Source of the DNA: Symmachiella dynata
GTDB taxonomy: Bacteria > Planctomycetota > Planctomycetia > Planctomycetales > Planctomycetaceae
Length of the DNA: 64,000 bases
Assembly: GCF_007747995.1 (NCBI RefSeq)
Contig: NZ_CP036276.1
Coordinates: forward strand, 1,479,001 to 1,543,000
Direction: 5' to 3'
The notes below the pieces were generated by a model that made no database searches, had not been told where the DNA came from, and saw only the letters and a program-made list of their open reading frames with translations. The position numbers were made by a program, and so were the translations under genes. This document shows positions 53,006-61,305 of this stretch, in pieces; within the stretch, counting starts at the first letter, position 1, and every line of letters begins with the position of its first letter.

Positions 53006-54451
53006 TCACGGGCACGTTGCGGTCCGTGACATTTCATCGCATGCCGGAGCTGCATGTCCTACGGGCAAACCCGCGCCAGCCCATGCTCCGAATCCGCCGG
53101 TCATGTTGATGACTTCCAGCCCATTGGCTTGCAGAATGCTGGCTGCGATCGCGGAACGCTCCCCAGTCTGACACTGCGTCACGATTGGCTTGCCGCTCTC
53201 AATGTCAGATAGATTGTCGGGGAGACGACCGAGGAACCGATGGTCGGCTCTGGCGATGTGGCCAGACTTCCATTCCTCCTCCGAACGCACGTCAATCAGT
53301 TTCACGTCGCCTGACTCGATGCGTGGAGCCAATTCTTTTGGTGTGCGGATTGAATACTCCTCGGTAGCCAAACCGCTTGACCGGACTTCGCTCGGGTGAA
53401 AAGCACCCTCGATCTGCTCCACGCCGATCTTGTGCAGTACCCGTGCCGCTTCCTCCAGCTGATCTGGATGGCAGATCAAGTAGGTCGGCCGGTCATAGTC
53501 AACCAGCCAACCCGCCCATGTCGCGAGCATCTCCAGTGGAATGTTGATCGTGCCAGGCACGTGGCCTTTGGCGAATTCAGACGATGGAGTCAGGTCGACG
53601 ACCGTTCCGGATTTGACAGCATTCTCTAAACCAGCGACATCGAGCACTGAGTGATGATGTCCCGCACCAAGAATCCGCGGGCCTTCTTTGTTGACTCGCT
53701 TCATCACCGCGAAGTACTTCGGTGCTTCCGGCTGGTCGGACAGGATATACTGCACGAACTCTTCTTCGTCGGTGAACTGCAAAGCCGGGTTGAACAGTTT
53801 TTCGTAGCCGACTGTCGAAGACGGAACGGCACCGAGTCCCTTGCCACAGGCACTGCCCGCACCGTGTGCAGGCCAGACTTGCAGGAAGTCTGGAAGCTGT
53901 TTGAATTTCTCTGCGGAGTGGAACAGGTCACGAGCGCCCGGTTCGGCCGTGTTCGCCAGCCCCGCTGCTTCTTCGAGCAAGTCAGGACGTCCGATCGAAC
54001 CGACGAACACAAAGTCGCCGGTGAAAATGCCCATCGGCTTATCGGCATGTCCGCCTTGGTCAGTCAGCAGGAACGAGATGCTTTCCGGCGTGTGCCCCGG
54101 AGTGTGTAGCACATCGAACCTGATGTTTCCGATCATGAACGAGTCACCATCCTTCAGCAGTTGATGCTCGTGCTGGTCGGCGAAATGATACTTCCACTCC
54201 GCCGGTCCTTCGTCCGACACGTAGAGCTTCGCCCCGATGCGATCCGCCAGTTCACGGGCTCCCGACACGTAATCGGCGTGGATGTGAGTCTCCGCGATCG
54301 CGATCAGTTTCACATCCTCGCGATCGGCCATTTCGAGGTACTGCTCGATGTCCCGACCGGGGTCGACGACCACGGCAACCTTCGCCTTCTGGCATCCGAC
54401 CATGTAGGAAGCATGAGCGAGAGCTTTGTCGTAGAAGTACTTGAGCAACAT
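53006..54451 (-). CDS. Persulfide dioxygenase-rhodanese fusion
   Basis: A 481-residue protein with an N-terminal metallo-beta-lactamase domain of the ETHE1 type (residues about 1-240) and two rhodanese domains (about 265-360 and 370-470). Metal motif: ETHIHADYVSG, H in LHTPGHTPES and D in IFTGDFVFVGSIGRPDL. The usual HxHxDH has Tyr for the last His here. The second rhodanese has the active loop CQTGERS; the first has CHPDQ and is probably inactive. It would oxidise glutathione-type persulfide to sulfite and move sulfane sulfur. It follows the TauE fragment by four bases. Confidence 0.92.
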   Translation of the reverse strand: MLLKYFYDKALAHASYMVGCQKAKVAVVVDPGRDIEQYLEMADREDVKLIAIAETHIHADYVSGARELADRIGAKLYVSDEGPAEWKYHFADQHEHQLLKDGDSFMIGNIRFDVLHTPGHTPESISFLLTDQGGHADKPMGIFTGDFVFVGSIGRPDLLEEAAGLANTAEPGARDLFHSAEKFKQLPDFLQVWPAHGAGSACGKGLGAVPSSTVGYEKLFNPALQFTDEEEFVQYILSDQPEAPKYFAVMKRVNKEGPRILGAGHHHSVLDVAGLENAVKSGTVVDLTPSSEFAKGHVPGTINIPLEMLATWAGWLVDYDRPTYLICHPDQLEEAARVLHKIGVEQIEGAFHPSEVRSSGLATEEYSIRTPKELAPRIESGDVKLIDVRSEEEWKSGHIARADHRFLGRLPDNLSDIESGKPIVTQCQTGERSAIAASILQANGLEVINMTGGFGAWAGAGLPVGHAAPACDEMSRTATCP

Positions 54452-54455
54452 GGGA

Positions 54456-54701
54456 CTATCTCCTTTTCAGTTGGGTTTCGAGCGATGCTTCGCTCGTGAG
54501 TGGTTGAACTTCCGTGGTGGACGATGCGGAGGCTTGACCGGACGAAGGTAGAGCCAGCTTGCTGCCTTCATTCACGATCACGAATCCACCCAGCAGAATC
54601 AGGAACACTGCAAAGACTCTCTTGAACAATTGCTGATTCATGCGTGCGTTGACCGACTTGCCGATCAAGTTGCCCACCACGCCGATCAGCACGACGATCA
54701 T
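54456..54701 (-). pseudogene. Truncated TauE/SafE sulfite exporter, C-terminal piece
   Basis: The 81-codon frame matches only the end of TauE/SafE proteins: NLIGKSVNARMNQQLFKRVF and AVFLILLGGFVIVNEG. Full-length family members have about 250 residues with eight helices; here only one or two helices remain. The missing part and the end of the rhodanese gene upstream were probably lost in one deletion. An ATG at 54701 may still be used. Confidence 0.7.
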
Positions 54702-54749
54702 TTTTATTCAAACCTGACTTGGCTTTTTTTGTTTCAGTTCGCATTCACT

Positions 54750-54902
54750 TCACGGAGCGAGCGAGTCCAAAGGAATGTTACGGGCTACAACCGCACGCAC
54801 TTCGCGAAACTCAAGCGACGTGCGAACGTCGATGATGTCGACGTTTCCCTGCCCGTCGCGCTCCGCAAGCTGTCCGACTGAAATCGTTTGTAGTTGACTC
54901 AT
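54750..54902 (-). pseudogene. Truncated rhodanese, N-terminal piece
   Basis: From ATG 54902 the frame encodes 50 residues: a typical rhodanese start (QTISVGQLAER, VDIIDVRTSLEFREVRAV) and then stops at TGA 54750 before the active-site Cys. The remaining 60 or so residues are missing. Together with the TauE piece that follows 48 bases later, this looks like a deletion scar. Confidence 0.7.
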
Positions 54903-54986
54903 TTCTATTTACCTCGAATATTCGTAACCTCGTAACCTTGCGATGTGTGTGGGCAAAAAAAGGGAGAGAATTGACGCTGCTTTGCG

Positions 54987-55316
54987 TTACACATCCGACA
55001 AAAACCGCCCCTCAATACAGTCCATAATGTTCTGCAGATGCAGTTCGGCCACCTGATAATAAACCCGTCGACCTTCCCGCTCGCTGGTGAAAAACCCACA
55101 CCGCTGCATCAATCGCAGGTGTTCCGAAGCCACGTTGTTCGGCACCCCACAGTCTTCGGCCAATTCACCAACCGTGTACCGTCCATGCAGCAACAGCTGC
55201 ACCATCCTGAGCCGCACCGGATGCGCCAGCGTCTTCAGACACTCCGCCGCCTCAGCAAACGCCGCCGGATCACCGAGCGGTTTGGTTTTAGAATGGGACT
55301 TCTTTTTTGTGGTCAC
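54987..55316 (-). CDS. ArsR-family repressor of the sulfur operon
   Basis: A 109-residue winged-helix protein. The HTH is at about residues 48-75 (TVGELAEDCGVPNNVASEHLRLM), followed by the wing (FFTSEREGRRVYYQVAE). Four Cys (about 27, 56, 73 and 100) are present, and the sulfide-sensing BigR/SqrR members use two Cys as a persulfide switch. It starts at GTG 55316 with an AGGAGG ribosome site. It is at the head of the operon with SQR and persulfide dioxygenase, so it likely represses these until sulfide appears. The Cys pairing is inferred. Confidence 0.88.
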   Translation of the reverse strand: MTTKKKSHSKTKPLGDPAAFAEAAECLKTLAHPVRLRMVQLLLHGRYTVGELAEDCGVPNNVASEHLRLMQRCGFFTSEREGRRVYYQVAELHLQNIMDCIEGRFLSDV

Positions 55317-55334
55317 TTCAAACCTCCTTTGATC

Positions 55335-55362
55335 ACTATATCGTAATCTAACGACATGTCAA
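55335..55362 (-). promoter_or_regulatory. Promoter with operator for the ArsR-headed sulfur operon
   Basis: On the minus strand: -35 TTGACA (55357-55362), 16-base spacer, -10 TATAGT (55335-55340). The spacer holds an imperfect palindrome TCGTTAGATTACGA (55341-55354) exactly between the two boxes, where an ArsR repressor would block RNA polymerase. An AAGGAGG ribosome site and GTG 55316 follow. Confidence 0.8.
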
Positions 55363-55749
55363 TGAGTCTTTTTTAGGAAATTCGGTCGTCCCCTGGAAAA
55401 TGCGGGGACGGACGACCAATCTGGATACTGAGAATCACGATACCGAAAGCGATCCGCAACCGTGAGGTTTGTCACCCCGGCCATATTTGCCGCGCTGTCA
55501 AAATGACTCTTACGGGCAACTAGCGTGCGACTATTTGTCCACTCTGGGGATGTGCCCCACGCGCCCAAGATGGCCCCTGGAGCTTGTTCATACCGCCCTA
55601 GTCCGGCCCTCAATTCCTAACCGGCAATGGCGCATGGGTGTGATTCTCCTCGTTTGGACGAGGCTTGTCGGACGTGGAACTTTTTATTTGTGTGTGTATA
55701 TGTAAATCGTCGGCGTCTGAACAAGATTGATTCCGATTCGCTCACGTAC
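55363..55749. other. Gap upstream of the ArsR promoter
   Basis: About 390 bases between the propeller stop and the ArsR promoter. A weak minus-strand ORF (55359-55613) is not convincing. No gene or clear repeat is seen. Confidence 0.5.
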
Positions 55750-56925
55750 TTAGTTGCTCAGGTCGAGGCATTTCAATTGGTTTTCGCTGCGAATAAAAAG
55801 TTTTGTGCCCACCAATGCCGGGTGGGAATACGGGGGGACCTTATCCTCGAATAGCTTCACCCGCGAGATAATTCGCGGTTTGTCGGCGAGAGGGTCAAGC
55901 AGCAGCAACTCTCCGTCGCCAATGACCAGCAGACGGTCGCTGGAAGCGATGATCACGCCGTGTTTCGACAAGGCCGCGTCACGAAGCCTCCAGATTCTCT
56001 CCAGCTTGCCATTCGCGTTGAGACACCACAAAACATAATGCACGCAGAACAATCGATCACCGACAACGACCGGTGAGCTGGTGTCGGGATTCAGTTGTGC
56101 ATTCTCCGCAACCGGCTTCGGGTCGATCTCGCCGTTGTCCTTGAATCGATACAGGCGTGTTCCGTTGTTCTCGGTACTCACCAGTAGTTGTCCGTCCACG
56201 TTGATCGGCGTGGGAACGTTGAAATCGTTCTCGTGTGGCGGCGTCAAAGTCCAAAGTCGCTTGCCGGTTTTCGGGTCCCAACCGCCGAGCGAATCGGTAT
56301 CGTGTCCGACGATCTGCAGTTTTCCACCGAATCGGCCGGCGATCAACGAACCATAACCGCAGGCTTTACCCGGTGATTTCCACAGCACCTGCCCGGTCTT
56401 TGGATTCAAGGCGACGAGCGACGCGTTCGCCGCACCGGGATTGATGATGAGTTTGCCGTCAACCAGCAAAGGGGACCCGCAATAGCCCCACGGCATTTCC
56501 GCCGTCGCGACGAATGCTTTGCGGACGTTGGTTTTCCACTGCACTTCGCCGCTGAGAAGATCCACGGAATGCAGATCGCCCAAGGCACCGAACAGGAACA
56601 CCAGGTCTCCATAAATTAGCGGCGTTGTCCGCGGTGAGATTCCGTAGTCGAGTTCTCCTTCTGCTGCGTATTCAAGTTCCCAGAGCTTCAACCCGGCGAG
56701 GGTATCGTAACATTGGAAGAGGTCTTTTCGGTCATCGAGACTACGACTTCCGAAGATCACGAATGATTCCGTTGCGGCGATCCCCCCGAGAGCGGGTTGA
56801 GCAAGCTTGATTTCCCAAGACACAGTCGGTTGAGCGGCGAGTTGCTGGGGCAATTGAGGATAACGGCCATCCCGATGTGGCCCCCGCCAACCATTCCAGT
56901 CAGGCGTCTTCGATTCGGCGGCTAC
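55750..56925 (-). CDS. PQQ-type beta-propeller protein, probably read by -1 frameshift from phnD-like gene
   Basis: The frame encodes about 391 residues of a PQQ/BamB-like beta-propeller with repeated VALNPKTGQVLWKS-type blade motifs (also LLSGEVQWKT; DPKTGKRLWTL). It has no signal peptide. The first blade begins with DWNGWRGPHRDG, a classical opening, but no ATG, GTG or TTG lies upstream of it in frame; the only candidate, TTG 56853, would delete that blade. The upstream PhnD-like gene ends in A AAA AAG followed by TAG, and a -1 shift puts ribosomes exactly in this frame. I therefore give the coordinates from the shift point. If the shift does not happen, a shorter protein from 56853 is possible. 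Confidence 0.8.
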   Translation of the reverse strand, partial: VAAESKTPDWNGWRGPHRDGRYPQLPQQLAAQPTVSWEIKLAQPALGGIAATESFVIFGSRSLDDRKDLFQCYDTLAGLKLWELEYAAEGELDYGISPRTTPLIYGDLVFLFGALGDLHSVDLLSGEVQWKTNVRKAFVATAEMPWGYCGSPLLVDGKLIINPGAANASLVALNPKTGQVLWKSPGKACGYGSLIAGRFGGKLQIVGHDTDSLGGWDPKTGKRLWTLTPPHENDFNVPTPINVDGQLLVSTENNGTRLYRFKDNGEIDPKPVAENAQLNPDTSSPVVVGDRLFCVHYVLWCLNANGKLERIWRLRDAALSKHGVIIASSDRLLVIGDGELLLLDPLADKPRIISRVKLFEDKVPPYSHPALVGTKLFIRSENQLKCLDLSN

Positions 56926-57806
56926 TTTTTTTTTGCCGAAGCCGTTGACGTCTTCTCTTCAGCGGGTTCAATCGGTACAAAGCCGATCAATGTCTCGATC
57001 GCCTCGCAGATTTGGCGGTGATCGCCAACTGCGAGCAGTGCTTTTTGAATGCGTTCCCGCCGGGGCGCATCGACCGTGTTCGTCGTAAATGCTGTGACAA
57101 ACGGGACAGGTTTGGTCTTGCCGACCACTTGCAGATCTCCTTTCTTGATCGTGCCACATCCTTCCAGCAGCGGAGCGGCATAACTTGAGATGACGGCTGC
57201 GATGCGGGTCTTCTTATTGGCAGCCAACTCGACGACTTTCGCTGCCCCATCACTGCAGGATTGATCGATCTCCAGCTTGGGGGGAATAGCGACCTTCGCT
57301 TTTTTCAGCAACGTCATCGCTGCCGCGTGTTTTTCGTCGCATTCTTTCGGGCCGAAGAGAATGCGATAACCGGACAGGTCGGCGACTTTCTTGGCCGGGT
57401 CGCTGCTTGCAACGACAACCAGTCCATTTTGCGTCGTCAAACCGTCTTTGTCAGTCAACCTTGCAACCGCTGTCACTGTGAATTTGTGTTCAGCGGCATC
57501 AAAACGGATGACCGAGTCCTTACCGATAATCACATCTGCTTGGCCTTTGGCATCCCCCTTGAGGGCCGTGCCCAGCGCATCGGCAAACACAAGATTCACG
57601 CGCTCACCGAGTTCCTTTTCCAGAAATTTAGCCAGGACGTTGTAGTCCCGTTGCGCATATCCTTCCACGCAGGGACAGGACAGCGGTTTCGCCAGTGGGT
57701 CCATCACGATGACCGTCAGCCCATCATCACTGGCTAAGACGACATTGTCAGCCAACCCGAGCACTGCAATCATCAGACAGAATACGAGTAACGAAATTCT
57801 TTTCAT
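56922..57806 (-). CDS. PhnD-like periplasmic binding protein
   Basis: A 294-residue protein with a signal peptide (SLLVFCLMIAVLGLADNVVLA) and a two-lobe binding fold of the phosphonate/phosphite PhnD family (VIVMDPLAKPLSCPCVEGYA; ADVIIGKDSVIRF; LSGYRILFGPKECDEKHAA). The CPC near the ligand part and further Cys residues are unusual for PhnD. No transporter genes are nearby. The last codons are GCA AAA AAA AAG TAG, a -1 slip site. It lies between the NHL gene and the propeller gene on the same strand; the propeller is probably its C-terminal extension. The ligand is unknown, possibly a sulfur or phosphorus oxyanion. Confidence 0.82.
   Translation of the reverse strand: MKRISLLVFCLMIAVLGLADNVVLASDDGLTVIVMDPLAKPLSCPCVEGYAQRDYNVLAKFLEKELGERVNLVFADALGTALKGDAKGQADVIIGKDSVIRFDAAEHKFTVTAVARLTDKDGLTTQNGLVVVASSDPAKKVADLSGYRILFGPKECDEKHAAAMTLLKKAKVAIPPKLEIDQSCSDGAAKVVELAANKKTRIAAVISSYAAPLLEGCGTIKKGDLQVVGKTKPVPFVTAFTTNTVDAPRRERIQKALLAVGDHRQICEAIETLIGFVPIEPAEEKTSTASAKKK
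56925..56931 (-). promoter_or_regulatory. Putative -1 frameshift (slippery) site A AAA AAG
   Basis: Inside a run of nine A (56926-56934), with A AAA AAG in phase with the PhnD-like frame and TAG directly after it. It is the same heptamer as in E. coli dnaX. A purine-rich stretch GAAGAGAAG lies about 18 bases upstream and could act as an internal SD-like stimulator. A weak CGCC/GGCG stem follows. Transcriptional slippage on A9 is an alternative. Confidence 0.6.
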
Positions 57807-57860
57807 CGGAGCATCCTCGATTCATTTTTCGTCGAAATCTCGAAATAGTGAACTGGCCGA

Positions 57861-59108
57861 TTAGCGGGTCGCCGTTTTTCCTTCTACATCTGTTGGTTTA
57901 GTTTGCATCACGATAATGTGGTTCCGCGTGATGTCGAGCATATAGATACGATCAGTATCCTGCGATACAGCAATGGAGACTTTCTTACAGCCGGGGACGA
58001 GTTTCACATCGCCGACGTAGTCGATCAATTTCCCTTTGGAATCAAACCGTTTGATGCGGCCGCTGCTTGATTCCGCCGTATAGACATCACCGTTTTTGCC
58101 GAAGCAGAGATTCATTGGGTTGCAGCAACTGCTGAAACCTTCCACTCCTTTACGGTCACCTTTGCCCCAATGGAGCTGTTCTTTTCCGTCCGTATCGTAG
58201 CACACCACTCGGTGGCGGGAATTTTCAGCGACGTAGATCCCATTTTTGTCCGCCTGTACATCCATCTGCCCACAACAGCCGGACAACCCGGTCACGATCT
58301 GCTCGGCATTTTTGAATTTCAGATCGGTCCGCCAGATCGCATAGCCATGACCTTTGAGGGCACGTGTCGCGACGAAGATATTGTTACCGTCCGAACTAAT
58401 AGACGAAACCCCTGTTTTGTACTTAATCATCCTGACCACTTGCTGGTCGATCTCCTCCTCGGACAGTTTGGGTTGCTCGGAGATCTGATCTCGGGCTTCT
58501 TTTAATGTTTTCAACATGCGTCCAAAGGCTTTCAGCCGACGTTTATCGATCTCGGTTGGCTCTTTCTTCTTTTTTAGATCTGCCACGCGTGTCTCGTAAT
58601 TCTCGATCGCTGAATCGTAGTTCACACCTCGCGAATTGAGTTGTTCTATCACCTCTTTACGAACGACATCGGCGTTGGACTTCAAGTCTTTGTAATGCGG
58701 CGCAGCCGCTTCCTGTATTAATTTGCCGGTGGTTGAATAACGAAACAAACGTCCGTCGCCAGCAACAAGCACGGTGCCATCCGGAGCGACATTGATCGCT
58801 TCTGGATCAACCGGCACCTTCCAGTCGCGCAAGTGATTGCCCTCAGCATCAAATGTGCGGATTACGCCGGTGCCGTTCCCCTCCTTATCCGAGCCGGTAT
58901 TGCACCCGGCAAGAATATCGCCGTCACCGGTCAGACAGAATGTGTTCAGCTTAAAGCCTGCCTTGTCCTCGGTCACTTTGATGAGCTTGACCTGCTCATG
59001 CGTAGATTTTTCTGAGATGTCCGCTTCACGTTCTGGCAGGCTAAGTTCAGCCTTGAGGGATAGCGGCGAGAGCAGTGACAACATGACGATCAAACCAAGC
59101 GCTTTCAT
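57861..59108 (-). CDS. Exported NHL-repeat beta-propeller protein
   Basis: A 415-residue protein with a signal peptide (LGLIVMLSLLSPLSLKA) and a six-bladed NHL propeller (GEGN-, VDPEAINVAPDGTVLVAG, MDVQADKNGIYVAENSRHRVVCYD, MNLCFGKNGDVYTAESSSGRIKRFD). A coiled-coil insert of about 90 residues (residues 165-255, with KKKKEPTEIDKRRLKAFGR) splits the propeller. Two CC motifs (SGCCGQ, SSCCNP) at equivalent blade positions may hold a metal or cofactor. The ATG 59108 is preferred over 59186. It is the first gene of the NHL-PhnD-propeller unit. Confidence 0.85.
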   Translation of the reverse strand: MKALGLIVMLSLLSPLSLKAELSLPEREADISEKSTHEQVKLIKVTEDKAGFKLNTFCLTGDGDILAGCNTGSDKEGNGTGVIRTFDAEGNHLRDWKVPVDPEAINVAPDGTVLVAGDGRLFRYSTTGKLIQEAAAPHYKDLKSNADVVRKEVIEQLNSRGVNYDSAIENYETRVADLKKKKEPTEIDKRRLKAFGRMLKTLKEARDQISEQPKLSEEEIDQQVVRMIKYKTGVSSISSDGNNIFVATRALKGHGYAIWRTDLKFKNAEQIVTGLSGCCGQMDVQADKNGIYVAENSRHRVVCYDTDGKEQLHWGKGDRKGVEGFSSCCNPMNLCFGKNGDVYTAESSSGRIKRFDSKGKLIDYVGDVKLVPGCKKVSIAVSQDTDRIYMLDITRNHIIVMQTKPTDVEGKTATR

Positions 59109-60102
59109 CGTGTCTCTCCTTTGATGAAATGGTGTAGAGAAGTGGAGCTGCTCAGGGAGTATGACGTTTTGTCTTCGCGAATCCAACAGGAATATTTGAA
59201 TATTTACTCCCCAAAGGGTTATTGATGTCGGCTCGCTGGGAAACTAGGCCATCATAGGGAGAATACCGAGACTCTTGAAATCCAATGAATATGATGCGCT
59301 ATTTGCGCCGTTTCTAAGTATATTGAAAGAAGTAGAAAATTATTTCCTGCTAATTGCATTTGCGCGCCGCCCGCATTTCATCGAAACGACAGAGTCAACG
59401 CGGTGATCGGCAGAGCTGAATGTTAACTATGCCGTAGAAGCAGCGATCCACAACATGCAAGCCTCTCTGGCGGGCGAGCATGTAGTGTACGGAAATCTAT
59501 GTCGGTAAGATCAACCGCCGCAAGTCTCTAAACCGGGGTTCGCCAATCAGTGTTATCAGATAGACAGCTTGAGGCGAATGCGTTCGAACGCGCCGAGACT
59601 GATGTTGATGACCAAGGACGAACCGTCATTTGAATTATTGGGTCAACTAATTATTGGGCGATGATTCGGTTCGCAACGGGCAACCGATTACCGGGTCGTG
59701 CACCAGTCACATCGACCTCTCGCCAATAAATCGCTATTCCAGACCCTGAAAACCCGGTGCGGCTGATTGGCGTAACAAGCCATCAATTCTGCGATAGAGT
59801 GCCAATTCTCCTCCGATAGGTTCATTTTCTCAAACTCAGGTAACTTGACTGGTGGTCCCCGCGAGAGAAAAGAAGTCCGGGGTTGCCTTTCCCTCAGACG
59901 AACATTTATCAAATGTCGTCGACGTCACTTCGCTCGGACCGCCAGTCGCTCAGTCTTTCGCCCAAAGCCAGCAATTGATCCGGACCAGCGCGTTCTATAG
60001 GCCATACGGCAGCAACGATCAATTTTTGATGCATTGAAGCCTCCGTTACACGATTGCGGAAAGCACTTAGTGTGCCTCAGGACCGTAGTAAGGCCGAGGT
60101 CG
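59109..60102. other. Gap of about 1 kb without a clear gene
   Basis: On the minus strand a short frame starts at ATG 60034 (HQKLIVAAVWPIERAGP) and after a stop continues in another phase at 59688-59912 (NLSEENWHSIAELMACYA). It could be one decayed gene with a frameshift; the family is not recognised. The rest shows nothing. The AT content is higher than in neighbouring genes. Confidence 0.45.
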
Positions 60103-61305
60103 TTATTCGTTTTTCGGCCAATCCGGTAGATCGAACTTCTTCACCGTGTTGGCGGTGTGTTCTTTGTAATGGTCTTCCATTTGTTTCAACAATCGGCGGG
60201 GCGTCCAACGACTTCCTGGGGCCTTTTCGTCTAGGTTCAGGCCCTCGAGTAAATAGGCGAAACGCCGTGTGAATTCGCTGACCCGTTGTGTTTGCCGGGC
60301 TTCCTCGCGACCATCCCAATCCGGGTGCGCCGCCACATAGTCGGGAGGCATCTGTTTCGGATTGAGGTCCATCACCGGGATCGCCGGATTTTGGGCATGA
60401 TAAATCTGTGAGAAAAACAACAGTTGCCGGCCCATCATATGTTCGGTGTTCCATCGCGGAGTGTGCGTGCCATTCCCTGGCCGAAAATTCAATTGCTGCG
60501 GCGACAGTTTGGCAAACACCTTTTGTGAGTCCATGTTGGATTTTTCCATCTTGGTAAATAACGTCGCCAGTTCATCAGGCATCTGCCAAGGCGAATCGTC
60601 AAGTACGACGACCTGTGTCTGGTATTTCGGTTTGCGTGATTGGGAGACAGCAAGTGTGTTATGGTCGACCAGGGTTACCGCCTCCTTCGCACCGATGGAT
60701 TTGCCGAACGCTTCGGCAATTTCCAGTTGGCTAGCGCCGAATTGATTAAGCAATACCAACCGCGGAGCAATCGATTTCATGAGTGCGATCACGCGGGGGT
60801 CGGTCAGTCGCCATGGATTATCGGTCGAAAGCACAAGTAGATCCGCAGATTTTATGTCGTTTATAGGAACGTCCGCAGGCGAAGCCAAACATCCGTCAGG
60901 CATGAAGACGAGACGCGTCCCGTCGACTTCCAGCAGCAAGGGATTCGCACTGACACTCTTCGACGGCAAAGTCTTGATGTGAATTGCATGGGGGTCCTTT
61001 TCGGTAAACTCAGCGGCGGGAATCCAAGTCGCCTTGGTGGCATTTGGCTTTCGCGTGAGGAAGTGATCGATTGTTTCAGATGTGGAAACGGTTTGATCGG
61101 GTGCGCGAGGCAGCTGTTTGAGAGCGTCGCCATCGGGATTGATGACGACGTGGAAACCCCAAAGACTTTCCAGCGAAACCATGCCACTAGGCCATGTGCG
61201 GATTGCCAACGGGTCCCCATCGCCAGCCTTCACCGTAGCGGCGTCAATGAGTAGCCAACTGGCAATAAGAATCAAGCAGGCAATAACAATGGGATGGCGA
61301 TGCAT
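60103..61305 (-). CDS. Exported DinB-like protein
   Basis: A 400-residue protein with a signal peptide (IVIACLILIASWLLIDAATVKA). The last 150 residues resemble the DinB/YfiT four-helix metal fold (KLSPQQLNFRPGNGTHTPRWNTEHMMGRQLLFFSQIYH), with the His residues in W-N-T-E-H and I-Y-H as likely metal ligands and a third in EDHYKEH. The first 230 residues hold a separate alpha/beta domain (ADLLVLSTDNPWRLTDPRVIALMKSIAPRLVLLNQFG) that resembles the metallo-beta-lactamase class. DinB-like proteins outside the cytoplasm are common in Planctomycetes; the substrate is unknown. Confidence 0.78.
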   Translation of the reverse strand: MHRHPIVIACLILIASWLLIDAATVKAGDGDPLAIRTWPSGMVSLESLWGFHVVINPDGDALKQLPRAPDQTVSTSETIDHFLTRKPNATKATWIPAAEFTEKDPHAIHIKTLPSKSVSANPLLLEVDGTRLVFMPDGCLASPADVPINDIKSADLLVLSTDNPWRLTDPRVIALMKSIAPRLVLLNQFGASQLEIAEAFGKSIGAKEAVTLVDHNTLAVSQSRKPKYQTQVVVLDDSPWQMPDELATLFTKMEKSNMDSQKVFAKLSPQQLNFRPGNGTHTPRWNTEHMMGRQLLFFSQIYHAQNPAIPVMDLNPKQMPPDYVAAHPDWDGREEARQTQRVSEFTRRFAYLLEGLNLDEKAPGSRWTPRRLLKQMEDHYKEHTANTVKKFDLPDWPKNE

